Notes under the pieces: model-generated | The model's database searches: none | What the model saw: the letters and a program-made list of their open reading frames with translations, nothing else | What the model was told of the DNA's origin: nothing | Made by a program: the position numbers and the translations under genes | Assembly: GCF_902502825.2 (NCBI RefSeq) | Contig: NZ_LR723672.1 | Span: 124,001-188,000, forward strand | From: Pseudorhizobium flavum | GTDB taxonomy: Bacteria; Pseudomonadota; Alphaproteobacteria; Rhizobiales; Rhizobiaceae | Reading direction: 5' to 3' | Length of the DNA: 64,000 bases | In this document: positions 1 to 8,565 of the stretch, piece after piece | How positions within the stretch are numbered: position 1 is the stretch's first letter | Layout: each line of letters starts with the position of its first letter

Positions 1-307
1 GGCCGAGGATGATCGAGCGCAAGCAATCCTGGCGCGAAACCCAAGTGCGCGAAGACGTGGGTAGGAAGCGCGAGAAACCCAGGGACTGTGCTGATAGGGA
101 TACAACATAGGGTGCGCATATGGCGCTGCAACAACCTGAACCCGAGACGCAATCGTCGTCGCCCGCCATGGCGACCTTTAGCAATGAGGTAGCCTGATGT
201 CTCTCCGAAACGCTCGGTGTCGATTGACCGACGTGCGCCATCGATGGTTCGGCTTGTGCGAGGACAGCGATCACACTAACAATCAGCAGTGCCAGATACC
301 GAAGCAT
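1..307 (-). CDS. Small secreted Cys-rich protein, partial at left edge
   Basis: An open frame on the minus strand starts at ATG 307 and runs without a stop past base 1, so only the first 102 codons are visible. The N-terminus (MLRYLALLIVSVIAVLAQA, then EPSMA) is a typical signal peptide. Residues around 50-65 carry a Cys cluster (DDDC, GSGCCSAIC) that resembles two other secreted proteins in this window (29947-30288 and 52393-52767), both of which sit directly upstream of a multicopper oxidase gene. I infer that the missing downstream gene to the left is also a copper oxidase and that this protein is a periplasmic metal-stress factor. The biochemical function is unknown. Its ribosome binding site is weak. 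Confidence 0.6.
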   Translation of the reverse strand, partial: MLRYLALLIVSVIAVLAQAEPSMAHVGQSTPSVSERHQATSLLKVAMAGDDDCVSGSGCCSAICAPYVVSLSAQSLGFSRFLPTSSRTWVSRQDCLRSIILG

Positions 308-533
308 AAAATCGAATTCTCGGCGGTTCACAGGTCGCGCACCCTCGCTCCGCATGCACCTGGACTGGTTCTCTGCACACGAGACGAGAAAGCTACCTTT
401 GCATCTCACTACATTGTTTGCAAGACCGCTTTGATCCAGATCAACACGCCAACTGGAATCCGTCGCTATAGCGTGCCTCGTTATCCCTACCGCGAATACG
501 TGACGGGCTGGCCGCCCATGCTACCCGCCATGC

Positions 534-547
534 TTGATCGAGATTAA
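534..547. promoter_or_regulatory. FNR/FixK-type box upstream of NifX-like gene
   Basis: The sequence is TTGAT CGAG ATTAA, one change from the FNR/FixK consensus TTGAT-N4-ATCAA. Its centre lies about 60 bases before the ATG at 601, a usual distance for an activator site, and about 230 bases before the divergent gene starting at 307. Confidence 0.6.
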
Positions 548-600
548 AGAGCGAGCGGCAAAATGATGCTCCTCTCATCGTCACAGAATCCTCTCGCGGG

Positions 601-954
601 ATGGAAATGTCATCGATAGCCTCTGTACCGGCAGATCGAAAACGCATCATCGGCGTGCTCATCGTGCGCACGCGCAGAAGAACCATGCTCAGCCCCTTCT
701 TCGCGAAATCCGAGGGACTGCTGCTGATCGACCCCGCCACTGGCGCGCGTGATTTTCGGCGGAACCCGCAACGCACCACCGCGGCCACCTACGACCTCAT
801 CGTCGGAAGCGGAGCTACTCATCTCGTATGCGGCTTTATCGCGGACTCAGAGCGGAATCGCCTTCGAATGCAGGGTATTGATGTTCGGATCGGATCATGC
901 GCTCGCTCGATCGGTACGTTGGTCCGCGGGTTCGAAGACTTGCCTCCAGCTTAA
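601..954 (+). CDS. NifX/NifB C-terminal-like (dinitrogenase cofactor fold) protein
   Basis: This 117-residue protein matches the dinitrogenase iron-molybdenum cofactor biosynthesis fold in its C-terminal half: a ligand-pocket stretch ATHLVCGFIA, then GIDVRIGSCARSIGTLVRG and a final FEDLPPA. Family members bind FeS or FeMo cofactor precursors, but many stand-alone versions occur far from nif genes and have no assigned role. No nitrogenase gene is visible here. The N-terminal region carries RTRRRTMLSPFFAKSEGLLL, also usual for the family. The gene stands alone behind an FNR-like box. ATG 607 is a second possible start. A metal- or FeS-related stress role is inference only. Confidence 0.65.
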   Translation: MEMSSIASVPADRKRIIGVLIVRTRRRTMLSPFFAKSEGLLLIDPATGARDFRRNPQRTTAATYDLIVGSGATHLVCGFIADSERNRLRMQGIDVRIGSCARSIGTLVRGFEDLPPA

Positions 955-1071
955 TTTGAGTTTCAGCCTGGCATATTCGCGAGGGCGGCAAGCCAATGGC
1001 TAGAACGAAGAGCAACCGACTGGCTTTCGGAAACGAGGCATCGCCTGGTTCGCCGGGAAGCAATCTGAAAC

Positions 1072-1085
1072 TTAACTCACATCAA
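1072..1085. promoter_or_regulatory. FNR/FixK-type box upstream of DUF2933-ICMT pair
   Basis: The sequence is TTAAC TCAC ATCAA, with one perfect half-site (ATCAA) and one variant half-site. It is the only such palindrome in the 253-base gap between 954 and 1208 and lies about 130 bases before the DUF2933 start codon. Confidence 0.5.
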
Positions 1086-1207
1086 AGATTCCAGACATCT
1101 GTCGCAGCATCATCCGGGGTAAGAAGAGCACCTTCCTGCGGACTGGCCTTAACATTCGACCGGCATCGCGGAGCCATCGGCGTGTTCAAACTGTCGGATG
1201 AAGCACC

Positions 1208-1480
1208 ATGGAAACAAACCGAGACCAATTGCATAAAGACGAGAACCCGGGGCGGCGTTTCAGCGCGGCCAACATCGCCCTTTACGGCTTCCTCGCAATC
1301 GCGGGATTTTATCTCCTCACGGAACACCGCGCGCACTTGCTCGGCTGGCTGCCCTGGCTGCTGATCCTTGCCTGCCCCCTCCTGCATGTCTTCATGCACG
1401 GCAAACATGGCGGACATAGTGGGCATGGCGGCGGCGGCGACCGCTCGTCCGCGCGACAGCAGTCGCCGCATCAGCACTGA
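1208..1480 (+). CDS. DUF2933 small membrane protein
   Basis: A 90-residue protein with two short hydrophobic segments (about residues 22-36 and 44-60) and the DUF2933 core LTEHRAHLLGWLPWLLILAC followed by PLLHVFMHGKHGGH. The C-terminus is rich in His and Gly (HGGHSGHGGGG, HQH), which suggests metal binding. Function is unknown; the family recurs in copper and heavy-metal islands. It is followed after 20 bases by an isoprenylcysteine-methyltransferase-like gene, and the same pair occurs again at 60283-61244. A third, decayed copy is at 41526. Confidence 0.85.
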   Translation: METNRDQLHKDENPGRRFSAANIALYGFLAIAGFYLLTEHRAHLLGWLPWLLILACPLLHVFMHGKHGGHSGHGGGGDRSSARQQSPHQH

Positions 1481-1500
1481 ATTCCATCTAGGAGCGCGCC

Positions 1501-2157
1501 ATGCAAGACGACATTCCCGCGTACGGCCTGTGGTCCCTCGTCATCCTCAACTCGATCGTCTTCATCTTCTTCGCGTTCAGCTTCTTCAAGCCATCCACGC
1601 CGCGGGACTGGCGATCCTTCGGCGCCTTCAGTGCTTTCATCGTGGCGCTGTTCACGGAAATGTACGGTTTCCCCCTGACGATCTACCTGCTCTCCGGCTG
1701 GTTGCAGTCCCGCTATCCGGGCGTCAACTGGCTCTCCCACGACGCGGGTCACCTGCTCGAGGAGCTGTTCGGCTGGCGCTCAAATCCCCATTTCGGTCCG
1801 TTCCACCTGCTGAGTTTTGTCTTCATCGGCGGCGGCTTTGTCCTCATCTCGGCCGGGTGGAAGATGCTCTACGAAGCGCAACGCAAGCGCACGCTCGCCA
1901 CCTCGGGGGTGTATTCCTGGGTTCGGCATCCACAATATGTCGGCTTCGTTCTGGTCATGTTCGGCTTCCTGCTGCAGTGGCCAACCCTGCTCACACTTGC
2001 GATGTTCCCCGTCCTGGTCTTCATGTATTGGCGCCTTTCCAAACACGAAGAACGCGAGTCGCTTGCCGAATTCGGCGACGCCTATGCGCGCTATATGCGG
2101 GAAGTGCCGGCATTCATTCCCCGCCTGTCGGCGCGACGCGCCAAAGCGAGCGGGTGA
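1501..2157 (+). CDS. Isoprenylcysteine carboxyl methyltransferase-family membrane protein
   Basis: A 218-residue integral membrane protein with about five hydrophobic segments. The C-terminal half contains the ICMT/PEMT-type signature RHPQYVGFVLVMFGFLLQWP and the closing acidic helix EERESLAEFGDAYARYM, which in this superfamily bind S-adenosylmethionine. Bacterial members are not known to methylate prenylated proteins; lipid or small-molecule methylation is possible. The gene is translated just after DUF2933 and is very close in sequence to the paralogue at 60573-61244, so the two genes move as a unit. Substrate is unknown. Confidence 0.85.
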   Translation: MQDDIPAYGLWSLVILNSIVFIFFAFSFFKPSTPRDWRSFGAFSAFIVALFTEMYGFPLTIYLLSGWLQSRYPGVNWLSHDAGHLLEELFGWRSNPHFGPFHLLSFVFIGGGFVLISAGWKMLYEAQRKRTLATSGVYSWVRHPQYVGFVLVMFGFLLQWPTLLTLAMFPVLVFMYWRLSKHEERESLAEFGDAYARYMREVPAFIPRLSARRAKASG

Positions 2158-2294
2158 TCAAGATGGCGGGCGACTGTTCGTCTTTCTATCGATCATGGCT
2201 TTATCGCTCACCCTTTTCAACCCACGTTAAAGTCTGCGGCGGGATCGCACGCTTTCTAGTCGGGATATACCAACGTTGACTAGAAAGCCCCGTC

Positions 2295-3569
2295 ATGGAT
2301 ACCCTTGTTTTCAAAACCCTTCGTCGCCTCGTCAAAACCGGAACTCTCACGATAACAACCGCCAACGGGGTCACCAGGAGCTTCGGTGACGGGGCCGGTC
2401 CGGCGGTGGCAGTGCGGTTCAGAACCGCCGCGGCGCAGCGTCGGGTTCTGCTCGATCCCGAGTTGCGGCTTGGCGAAGCCTTCGTCGACGGCGACCTTAT
2501 CATCGAACAGGGTACCATCACGGAGGTGCTCGAGCTGCTTCTGTCCCAGGACCAGAACGACGCGGCGACGATCACGACAAAGATACTCTCCCGCTTGCGT
2601 TTTGCTCTCCGGCAGCGGGTGCAGAAAAACGGTCGTCAGAAATCCAGGCGAAACGTTGCTCATCACTACGATCTCAGCAGCAAGCTCTACAAACTCTTCC
2701 TCGATGAGGACATGCAGTACAGCTGCGCCTATTTCGAAAGAGCAGACATGTCTTTGGATGAGGCGCAGCAGGCCAAGAAGCGCCACATTGCCGCGAAGCT
2801 CCTGCCTGGTCGTCATGCGCGCGTGCTCGACATCGGCTGCGGCTGGGGCGGTCTGGCGCTCTACCTGGCTGAGGCTTTCGACGCCCATGTCACCGGGATC
2901 ACGCTTTCGAGCGAACAACTCGAATTTGCCAGGGGGCGGGCAGCGGCGGCTTCAGATCCGGCGCGTCTGGAATTCCGATCGCAGGACTACAGGGACGTGA
3001 ACGAACGTTTCGACCGAATCGTGTCAGTGGGTATGTTCGAACATGTCGGCGTCAATCACTACGATGAGTTCTTCCGAAAATGCCGCGATCTGCTCGATGA
3101 TGAAGGCATTTTCGTGCTGCACTCGATCGGCCGCTCCGATCCGCCGGGTTTCACCAACCCGTGGATCGCCAGATACATTTTCCCGGGCGGATACATACCG
3201 GCTCTTTCCGAGGTCCTGCCGGCGATCGAGCGGGCGGGGCTCGTGGTCACCGATGTCGAGATCCTGCGCCTTCACTATGCCGAAACGCTCAGACATTGGC
3301 GCGAGCGATTTCTCGCCCGCCGCACTGAGGCGGTCGATCTCTTCGATGAGCGCTTTGCGCGCTTGTGGGAGTATTATCTCGGCGTCTCGGAACTCGCTTT
3401 CCGCTATCAGGGGATGATGGTGTTCCAGATCCAGATCGCCAGGCGACAGGACGCCGTCCCGCTGACGCGGGGTTATATCGAGCGGGAAGAGCGTCGCTTG
3501 CAGGCGGTCAGTACCACACAGCCGGAATGTGAGTCGGCACAGGAACACTCATGCGTGGCGGTCGGCTGA
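2295..3569 (+). CDS. cfa: Cyclopropane-fatty-acyl-phospholipid synthase
   Basis: A 424-residue protein of normal family length. It transfers a methylene group from S-adenosylmethionine to the double bond of unsaturated acyl chains in membrane phospholipids, which hardens membranes against stress. Visible signs are the N-terminal lipid-binding domain (RLGEAFVDGDLIIEQGTI), the HHYDLSSKLYKLFLD segment, the entry motif SCAYFE, the SAM-binding loop VLDIGCGWGGLALYLAE, and the FVLHSIGR and FPGGYIP motifs. It follows the ICMT gene after 137 bases; a weak palindrome (TCAAC CCAC GTTAA, 2217-2230) lies in that gap. The ribosome binding site is poor. Confidence 0.93.
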   Translation: MDTLVFKTLRRLVKTGTLTITTANGVTRSFGDGAGPAVAVRFRTAAAQRRVLLDPELRLGEAFVDGDLIIEQGTITEVLELLLSQDQNDAATITTKILSRLRFALRQRVQKNGRQKSRRNVAHHYDLSSKLYKLFLDEDMQYSCAYFERADMSLDEAQQAKKRHIAAKLLPGRHARVLDIGCGWGGLALYLAEAFDAHVTGITLSSEQLEFARGRAAAASDPARLEFRSQDYRDVNERFDRIVSVGMFEHVGVNHYDEFFRKCRDLLDDEGIFVLHSIGRSDPPGFTNPWIARYIFPGGYIPALSEVLPAIERAGLVVTDVEILRLHYAETLRHWRERFLARRTEAVDLFDERFARLWEYYLGVSELAFRYQGMMVFQIQIARRQDAVPLTRGYIEREERRLQAVSTTQPECESAQEHSCVAVG

Positions 3570-3644
3570 AAAGCCATTGCCTCGCCGTAAACGGCTGCTT
3601 GTGCCCCCTTGATCCAGTTCATCTTTTGTCGCGCGCTTCGCTGA

Positions 3645-4322
3645 TCATAACGCGAGCCAGTCACACACAATGCGAGGAATACGCCGATTGAGCAAAAAGG
3701 CCGCTGTCATGGAGAAGATTGCGATCGCGCCGAAATGCCAAAGCAGGACCATCGCGCCGGTGTCCAGGCCATGAAACAGATTGAGCATGGTTGCAGGCAG
3801 GGAAAAGGCTGACAGAGCGGCGACCGTGATGGTCGGCCCCCTCCACAGGATCAGGCCGATCCCGCCGAGGCCAAGCATCGCGAAGAAGATCGGAATTCCG
3901 ACGATCCCGATAACGAGCGGGCATTGTGGACTCGTCTCGAAGGCGAAAGCACGCCAACCCTCCCGGGAGACGTCGAGGGCGATGCTGGTAAATTCCGACA
4001 CGAGCCAGAGCCCCAGGACGATCAGGGGCAGGAGGAGCCAGGACCGGGATAGCGGTGAGATGCGCACGATCAAAAGCGCCAGCACACCGGTGATAAAGAT
4101 CATCGCCGAGGTCGCAACTGAGGTGACAAACATACCGTCCGCCAATCGAGTGGCGAGATCGGCACGAAGCGGCCGCGCCAAGAGGAGCGCCGGCACCACG
4201 ATCGCAAGGATGACGACCACCCAGAGCCGGCGGGTCCGGATTCGGCTTTCAACGTGTCGCGGCCTGATATCCGCCGCAAGCCTGTCGATCAGATCTTCCG
4301 TTCGTAGTCGCCGCCGCGTCAT
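3645..4322 (-). CDS. NrsF-family (DUF1109) anti-sigma-like membrane protein
   Basis: A 225-residue protein with a cytoplasmic N-terminus opening TEDLIDRLAADIRPRHVESR and six hydrophobic segments, the arrangement of the NrsF/DUF1109 family. In Caulobacter, NrsF holds an ECF sigma factor (SigF) inactive at the membrane and releases it during oxidative or metal stress. Consistent features are the Cys in ETSPQCPLVI and the LLWHFGAIAIFSMTAA segment. The gene normally sits beside its sigma factor gene, but none is visible on either side here, so it is either an orphan or acts on a sigma factor elsewhere. It converges on cfa. Confidence 0.75.
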   Translation of the reverse strand: MTRRRLRTEDLIDRLAADIRPRHVESRIRTRRLWVVVILAIVVPALLLARPLRADLATRLADGMFVTSVATSAMIFITGVLALLIVRISPLSRSWLLLPLIVLGLWLVSEFTSIALDVSREGWRAFAFETSPQCPLVIGIVGIPIFFAMLGLGGIGLILWRGPTITVAALSAFSLPATMLNLFHGLDTGAMVLLWHFGAIAIFSMTAAFLLNRRIPRIVCDWLAL

Positions 4323-4524
4323 CGTCAGTTTCCACTGAAAGCCGCGCCCATCGCCGGCTGATACTCCAGGGCGGGTGGTTCAGATGAAGGGCCGCCGCAC
4401 GAGGGTTCGATGTGTCATTCGCAGGAGAACGGCAAATTGTTACCTTTGCCACACTTTCCGATCCGAATTCGAACAGATTGAAATGGGCGTTGCTGCAGCA
4501 AAGGCCTGACGCCTGTTTGTCGCT

Positions 4525-4992
4525 TTATTGGACGTGATCACTGGAGAATGTCACCGAGATCGGCCGCGAACGTCCCGGAACAGTGATCTCGACGGCGATG
4601 GCGTAGCGATCGTTTCCCGAGAGAGTGACAAAACCACCGTAGGTGATCGTGTTCTCGATTTTCATCGGCTCGAGCTGGATGGTTTGCTGGCCAACGTGAC
4701 CCAGGCCGCTGATGGTTGCGGACACGCTCGCGTTCTGCACGCGTGCGCCTGTCTGGTCGTCGAAAACGGCGACGACGAGGTGTTGCTGATGCGGCGCGGT
4801 TCCAGGCCCGCCGTGCATTGTGCTTTCCGGGTGACCGCTCGGATGACCCCGGACGACAGGAGCCGGGACGATGCCATGGTAAACGGCAAGGCCGCCGGCT
4901 TTCTGATAGCCATCGTTTGCCATTGCGGTGCCGATCGCGAGCATCATTGCGATCAGCACACCAGAGCTACGCAGCCATGCCCTTACCGCCAT
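4525..4992 (-). CDS. Periplasmic protein of unknown function
   Basis: From ATG 4992, preceded by GGAG, this 155-residue protein begins with a signal peptide (AVRAWLRSSGVLIAMMLAIG, cut near TAMA). The mature part has a His-rich stretch (GHPSGHPESTMHGG, then APHQQHLVVAVFD) and a beta-rich C-terminal half with VSATISGLGHVGQQTI and GNDRYAIAVEITVPG, resembling FixH/YtkA-like Ig-type domains. I do not recognise the exact family. It lies 77 bases downstream of a DUF305 gene on the same strand, so a shared transcript and a role in periplasmic metal handling are plausible but unproven. Confidence 0.65.
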   Translation of the reverse strand: MAVRAWLRSSGVLIAMMLAIGTAMANDGYQKAGGLAVYHGIVPAPVVRGHPSGHPESTMHGGPGTAPHQQHLVVAVFDDQTGARVQNASVSATISGLGHVGQQTIQLEPMKIENTITYGGFVTLSGNDRYAIAVEITVPGRSRPISVTFSSDHVQ

Positions 4993-5069
4993 GTGATCTA
5001 CTCCGACAGCGAACTTCCGTGAGGCTCCGCGACCCTTGCGGGGTTTGATGCCCGTGGTCAGTTCCGCAT

Positions 5070-5537
5070 CTATTCGCCGCGCTGCCGCAGCCACTGACGC
5101 ATATCATCGATTTCGGTCTGCTGCGCCGTGATAGTCTGCTGCGCCCAGGCTCTGGTCTGCTGGTCGGACCCAAGCTCGAGAACGGCCCGGGCCATATCGA
5201 TGGCGGCCTGATGATGCGGGATCATCCCTTTGACGAATGCGACATCCGGATCCGTCGACTGCATCGCTTCCATCATCGGTGCGTGCATGCCCATCATGGC
5301 GCGCATGTAGGCCTGCGAGGCTTGCGGCAGCGATGCCAGGCAGGCCGACATGTGGTCGCCCATCATGACGTCCATCATCTCCATCATCGGCGCGCATTGT
5401 TGCGGCACGCTCAGGGTTGCTGAGGGAGGCTGTTCGCCCCCCGATCGGTTGTCATGGTGCGCATCATTCTGGGCGAATGCCACTGCCGGTGCGAACACCA
5501 GCACAAGTGCCAGCATCGTTCTCGTCTTGCACTGCAT
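5070..5537 (-). CDS. DUF305 periplasmic protein
   Basis: ATG 5537 follows a strong AAGGAGG, so the 155-residue version is preferred over an upstream in-frame start. A signal peptide (TMLALVLVFAPAVAFA) leads to a Met-rich region (APMMEMMDVMMGDHM) and the DUF305 core FVKGMIPHHQAAIDMARAVL. DUF305 is a ferritin-like four-helix domain found in copper and silver resistance regions; the PHHQ motif and Met clusters suggest metal binding. The divergent neighbour is the arginine operon, and the gap between them has an FNR-type box at 5685. A second DUF305 gene is at 43023. Confidence 0.88.
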   Translation of the reverse strand: MQCKTRTMLALVLVFAPAVAFAQNDAHHDNRSGGEQPPSATLSVPQQCAPMMEMMDVMMGDHMSACLASLPQASQAYMRAMMGMHAPMMEAMQSTDPDVAFVKGMIPHHQAAIDMARAVLELGSDQQTRAWAQQTITAQQTEIDDMRQWLRQRGE

Positions 5538-5684
5538 GTCGAGCCTCCTTGCTGCTGCGATCGGCCGCGCATCTGCATTCCATGCATATGTGTCGACCGG
5601 ATCCGTTGTGCCGCTGCCGTGTAGATCCACGATTGCGTCCAATCGATATGTGGCTCAGCATAGGCCGATGTGCGGCAGGCGAAC

Positions 5685-5698
5685 TTAACTTCGATCAA
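5685..5698. promoter_or_regulatory. FNR/FixK-type box between DUF305 and the arginine operon
   Basis: TTAAC TTCG ATCAA, with one perfect half-site, lies in the divergent gap: about 190 bases before the transporter gene at 5880 and about 150 bases before the DUF305 start at 5537. It could serve either side. Arginine deiminase operons are commonly controlled by ANR/FNR-type regulators, which supports a functional site. Confidence 0.55.
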
Positions 5699-5879
5699 GG
5701 AATGGTGGGCGCTTCGACCAGAAGATCACCGATATGGTCTTCGAGCGACCGCGTTTGCCTTCTCTGCGCACGACGTGGGTGGCCATCCGCGGATTCCCGA
5801 CACGCTCAGGTTCAAACACGATCGCCTCCCCAGCTTAGCCAGGGTGACGGTGACAGCACGCAAGAAGGGGGGGTGTACC

Positions 5880-7316
5880 ATGAGCATCGCATCGTCGGCG
5901 ACCGAAGCAAGGAAATGGCGGTTTCCAACCGCCTACACCATTCTGTTCGGACTTATCGTGCTCGTCGCAGCGCTGACCTGGATCATTCCAGCCGGCCAGT
6001 ACCAACGAGTGCAAAACCCCGCACTGGACCGCGAAGTTCCAGTTGCCGGTACATATAGCGTGAGCGAGGCGAACCCGCAGGACGTGTTCGACGTCATCAT
6101 GGCCCCGATCGGCGGGCTCTACGACCCCGTGACCAATGCGGCTAATGCCATCGACGTTGCGCTCTTCGTGCTCATCATCGGCGGGTTCATCGGTGTCGTC
6201 GCCTCCACCGGAGCAATCAACTCCGGGATCAGCAGTGCCATGAGGTCACTCAAGGGCCGCGAGAAGTGGATGATCCCGGTGCTGATGGCGCTGTTCGCCT
6301 TCGGCGGCACCACGTACGGCATGGCTGAGGAGACGCTTGCCTTCTATGTGCTCCTGATCCCGATCATGATCGCGGCGCGGTACGATGCCGTGACCGCGGT
6401 GGCGATCATCCTGCTCGGTGCGGGCGTCGGCGTGTTGGGCTCCACGGTCAACGCCTTTGCCACAGTCATTGCGTCCGACGCTGCGGGTATTCCCTTCACC
6501 CAGGGAATCGTGCTGCGCTTCGTCATTTTGGGGCTCTCCTGGCTCGCCTGCGTCATCTATGTCATGCGTTATGCCGAGCGCGTCCGGATCGACCCCAGCC
6601 GCTCGCTCGTCTATGATCGCAAGGCGGACAACGAGGCGCATTTTCTTGCCGCACATGGCGGCGAGGCACTTGAATTTACCGGCCTGCACAAGGTCGTGCT
6701 TGTGATGTTCGCACTCACCTTCCTGGTCATGATCTGGGGCGTGCTGCGGGCCGGATGGTGGATGGGCCAGATGAGCGGCCTTTTCCTGGCCTCGGCAATC
6801 CTCATTGGCCTGATCGCGCGTCCTGGCGAGGAGAAGTTCGTTGACGCCTTCGTCAACGGGGCGCGCGACCTTCTGGGTGTGGCGCTGATCATCGGCCTCG
6901 CGCGCGGCATCGTCGTGATCATGGATGCCGGAAAGATAACCGATACGATCCTGCACTGGGCTGAACTCAAGGTTGCGGGACTGGGAGAGGTCGCGTTCAT
7001 CAACGTGATCTACTGGATCAATGTCCTACTCTCCTTCTTCGTGCCGTCTTCCTCCGGGCTGGCCGTTCTGTCGATGCCGATCATGGCACCCGTCGCGGAC
7101 TTCGCAGGGGTCGGTCGCAACCTCGTCGTCACCGCCTATCAATCGGCCAACGGCCTGGTGAACCTGATCAACCCGACATTTGCCGTGGTGATGGGCGCGC
7201 TCGCCATCGGCCGCGTCCCCTATGAGCGCTGGCTCCGATTCATGGCGCCGCTGCTCCTCATACTCACCGTCATCATCATGGCCAGCCTCAGCGCAGCCGT
7301 GCTGCTCGCTGCCTGA
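5880..7316 (+). CDS. YfcC/ArcD-type arginine or ornithine transporter
   Basis: A 478-residue inner-membrane transporter starting at ATG 5880 behind a G-rich ribosome binding site; upstream in-frame codons lack one. It has about 11-12 hydrophobic segments and the YfcC family pattern: FPTAYTILFGLIVLVAALTW near the start, AFGGTTYGMAEETLAFYVLL, and FVPSSSGLAVLSMPIMAPVA near the end. The family exchanges amino acids or dicarboxylates. Its place as first gene before arcA, arcB and arcC (12-base gap to arcA) makes arginine/ornithine exchange the natural assignment, but the substrate is inferred from context. Confidence 0.85.
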   Translation: MSIASSATEARKWRFPTAYTILFGLIVLVAALTWIIPAGQYQRVQNPALDREVPVAGTYSVSEANPQDVFDVIMAPIGGLYDPVTNAANAIDVALFVLIIGGFIGVVASTGAINSGISSAMRSLKGREKWMIPVLMALFAFGGTTYGMAEETLAFYVLLIPIMIAARYDAVTAVAIILLGAGVGVLGSTVNAFATVIASDAAGIPFTQGIVLRFVILGLSWLACVIYVMRYAERVRIDPSRSLVYDRKADNEAHFLAAHGGEALEFTGLHKVVLVMFALTFLVMIWGVLRAGWWMGQMSGLFLASAILIGLIARPGEEKFVDAFVNGARDLLGVALIIGLARGIVVIMDAGKITDTILHWAELKVAGLGEVAFINVIYWINVLLSFFVPSSSGLAVLSMPIMAPVADFAGVGRNLVVTAYQSANGLVNLINPTFAVVMGALAIGRVPYERWLRFMAPLLLILTVIIMASLSAAVLLAA

Positions 7317-7328
7317 AGGAGAACCAGG

Positions 7329-8555
7329 ATGACCATTACCTACGGCGTTCATTCCGAGGTCGGCAAGCTCAGACGCGTTCTGGTCGACCGGCCGGGCGCA
7401 GCCCTTACCCGCCTGACCCCTGGCAATTGTCACGAACTGCTCTTCGACGACGTTATCTGGGTCAAGCAAGCCCGTGTCGAGCACATGACGTTCGTCGATG
7501 CGATCCGCCATCGCGGCAGCGAGGTCGTCTTCCTGCGCGAGGCGTTGGCGCAGACGATGCAGGACATGGAGGCGCGCCGCTGGTTGTTGGAGCGGCGGGT
7601 CAACGTGAACACTGTGGGTGTCGGGCTTGCCGACGATCTCAGCGCCCACCTGATGGAAATCAATTCCGACGATCTGTCGCTCATCCTCATGGGCGGCATG
7701 AGCAGGGCGGAACTGCCGGTCGCGCCAACCGGCGTGCTGGCGTCGGTCCTGCGGCCGCAGGATTTCTTGCTTCCCCCGCTCCCGAACCATTTGTTTACGC
7801 GCGACACGACGTGCTGGATCTATGGCGGTGTCACGCTCAACCCCATGCGCTGGAATGCCCGCAAGCTCGAGACGGTGAACATTGCCGCCGTCTATCGTTT
7901 TCATCCGGACTTTCGCGATGCCGGCTTTCCTGTCTGGTGGGGCGACCCGGATGAGGACTACGGACTGGCTACCGCAGAGGGCGGAGACGTCATGCCGCTT
8001 GGAAACGGCCTCGTGCTGATAGGTATGGGAGAGCGCACCACGCCGCAGGCCGTGGGGCAGATCGCGCGCGCCCTGTTCGCCAAAGGGGCCGCCGAGCGCG
8101 TCATCGCGTGCAAACTGCCCGTCGAGCGCGCCTCCATGCATCTCGATACCGTGTTTACCTTTTGCGATCGCGACCTGGTGACGTTGTTTTCGGACGTTGT
8201 GGACGGCATCACCGCCTACTCGCTGCGGCCGGGTGCGAAGGCCGGGGAAATCGACGTGCGGCAGGAGACGGGCCATCTTACGGAGGTTGTGGCGCGGGCG
8301 CTCAGCCTCAAGAAGCTGCGGGTGGTGCAGACTGGCGGTGATGCCTATGTGGCCGAGCGCGAGCAATGGGACGACGGAAACAATGTCGTCGCCCTCGAGC
8401 CTGGCGTGGTCGTTGCCTATGACCGCAACACCTATACCAACACGCAACTGCGCAAGGCTGGCGTGGAGGTCATCACGGTGCCCGGCGCCGAGCTCGGCCG
8501 CGGCCGAGGCGGCGGCCATTGCATGACTTGTCCGCTGATCCGCGATCCGATCTAG
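7329..8555 (+). CDS. arcA: Arginine deiminase
   Basis: This 408-residue enzyme hydrolyses arginine to citrulline and ammonia, the first step of the ADI pathway. Diagnostic motifs are [10 protein letters not shown] near residue 40, [17 protein letters not shown], the [10 protein letters not shown] segment with an active-site His, and the C-terminal [18 protein letters not shown] with the nucleophilic Cys. The length matches the family. It is the second gene of a tight operon (transporter, arcA, arcB, arcC), so the complete pathway giving one ATP per arginine without respiration is present. Confidence 0.97.
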   Translation: MTITYGVHSEVGKLRRVLVDRPGAALTRLTPGNCHELLFDDVIWVKQARVEHMTFVDAIRHRGSEVVFLREALAQTMQDMEARRWLLERRVNVNTVGVGLADDLSAHLMEINSDDLSLILMGGMSRAELPVAPTGVLASVLRPQDFLLPPLPNHLFTRDTTCWIYGGVTLNPMRWNARKLETVNIAAVYRFHPDFRDAGFPVWWGDPDEDYGLATAEGGDVMPLGNGLVLIGMGERTTPQAVGQIARALFAKGAAERVIACKLPVERASMHLDTVFTFCDRDLVTLFSDVVDGITAYSLRPGAKAGEIDVRQETGHLTEVVARALSLKKLRVVQTGGDAYVAEREQWDDGNNVVALEPGVVVAYDRNTYTNTQLRKAGVEVITVPGAELGRGRGGGHCMTCPLIRDPI

Positions 8556-8565
8556 GGAGGAAAGA

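Noticed and set aside
197..547. Plus-strand frame of 116 codons
   Set aside because: It overlaps the minus-strand Cys-rich gene, which has a signal peptide; the plus frame has no motif.
601..954. Nitrogen-fixation gene cluster suggested by the NifX-like protein
   Set aside because: No other nif gene is present in the window.
2217..2230. TCAAC CCAC GTTAA upstream of cfa as an FNR box
   Set aside because: Neither arm is a perfect half-site; it is noted under cfa only.
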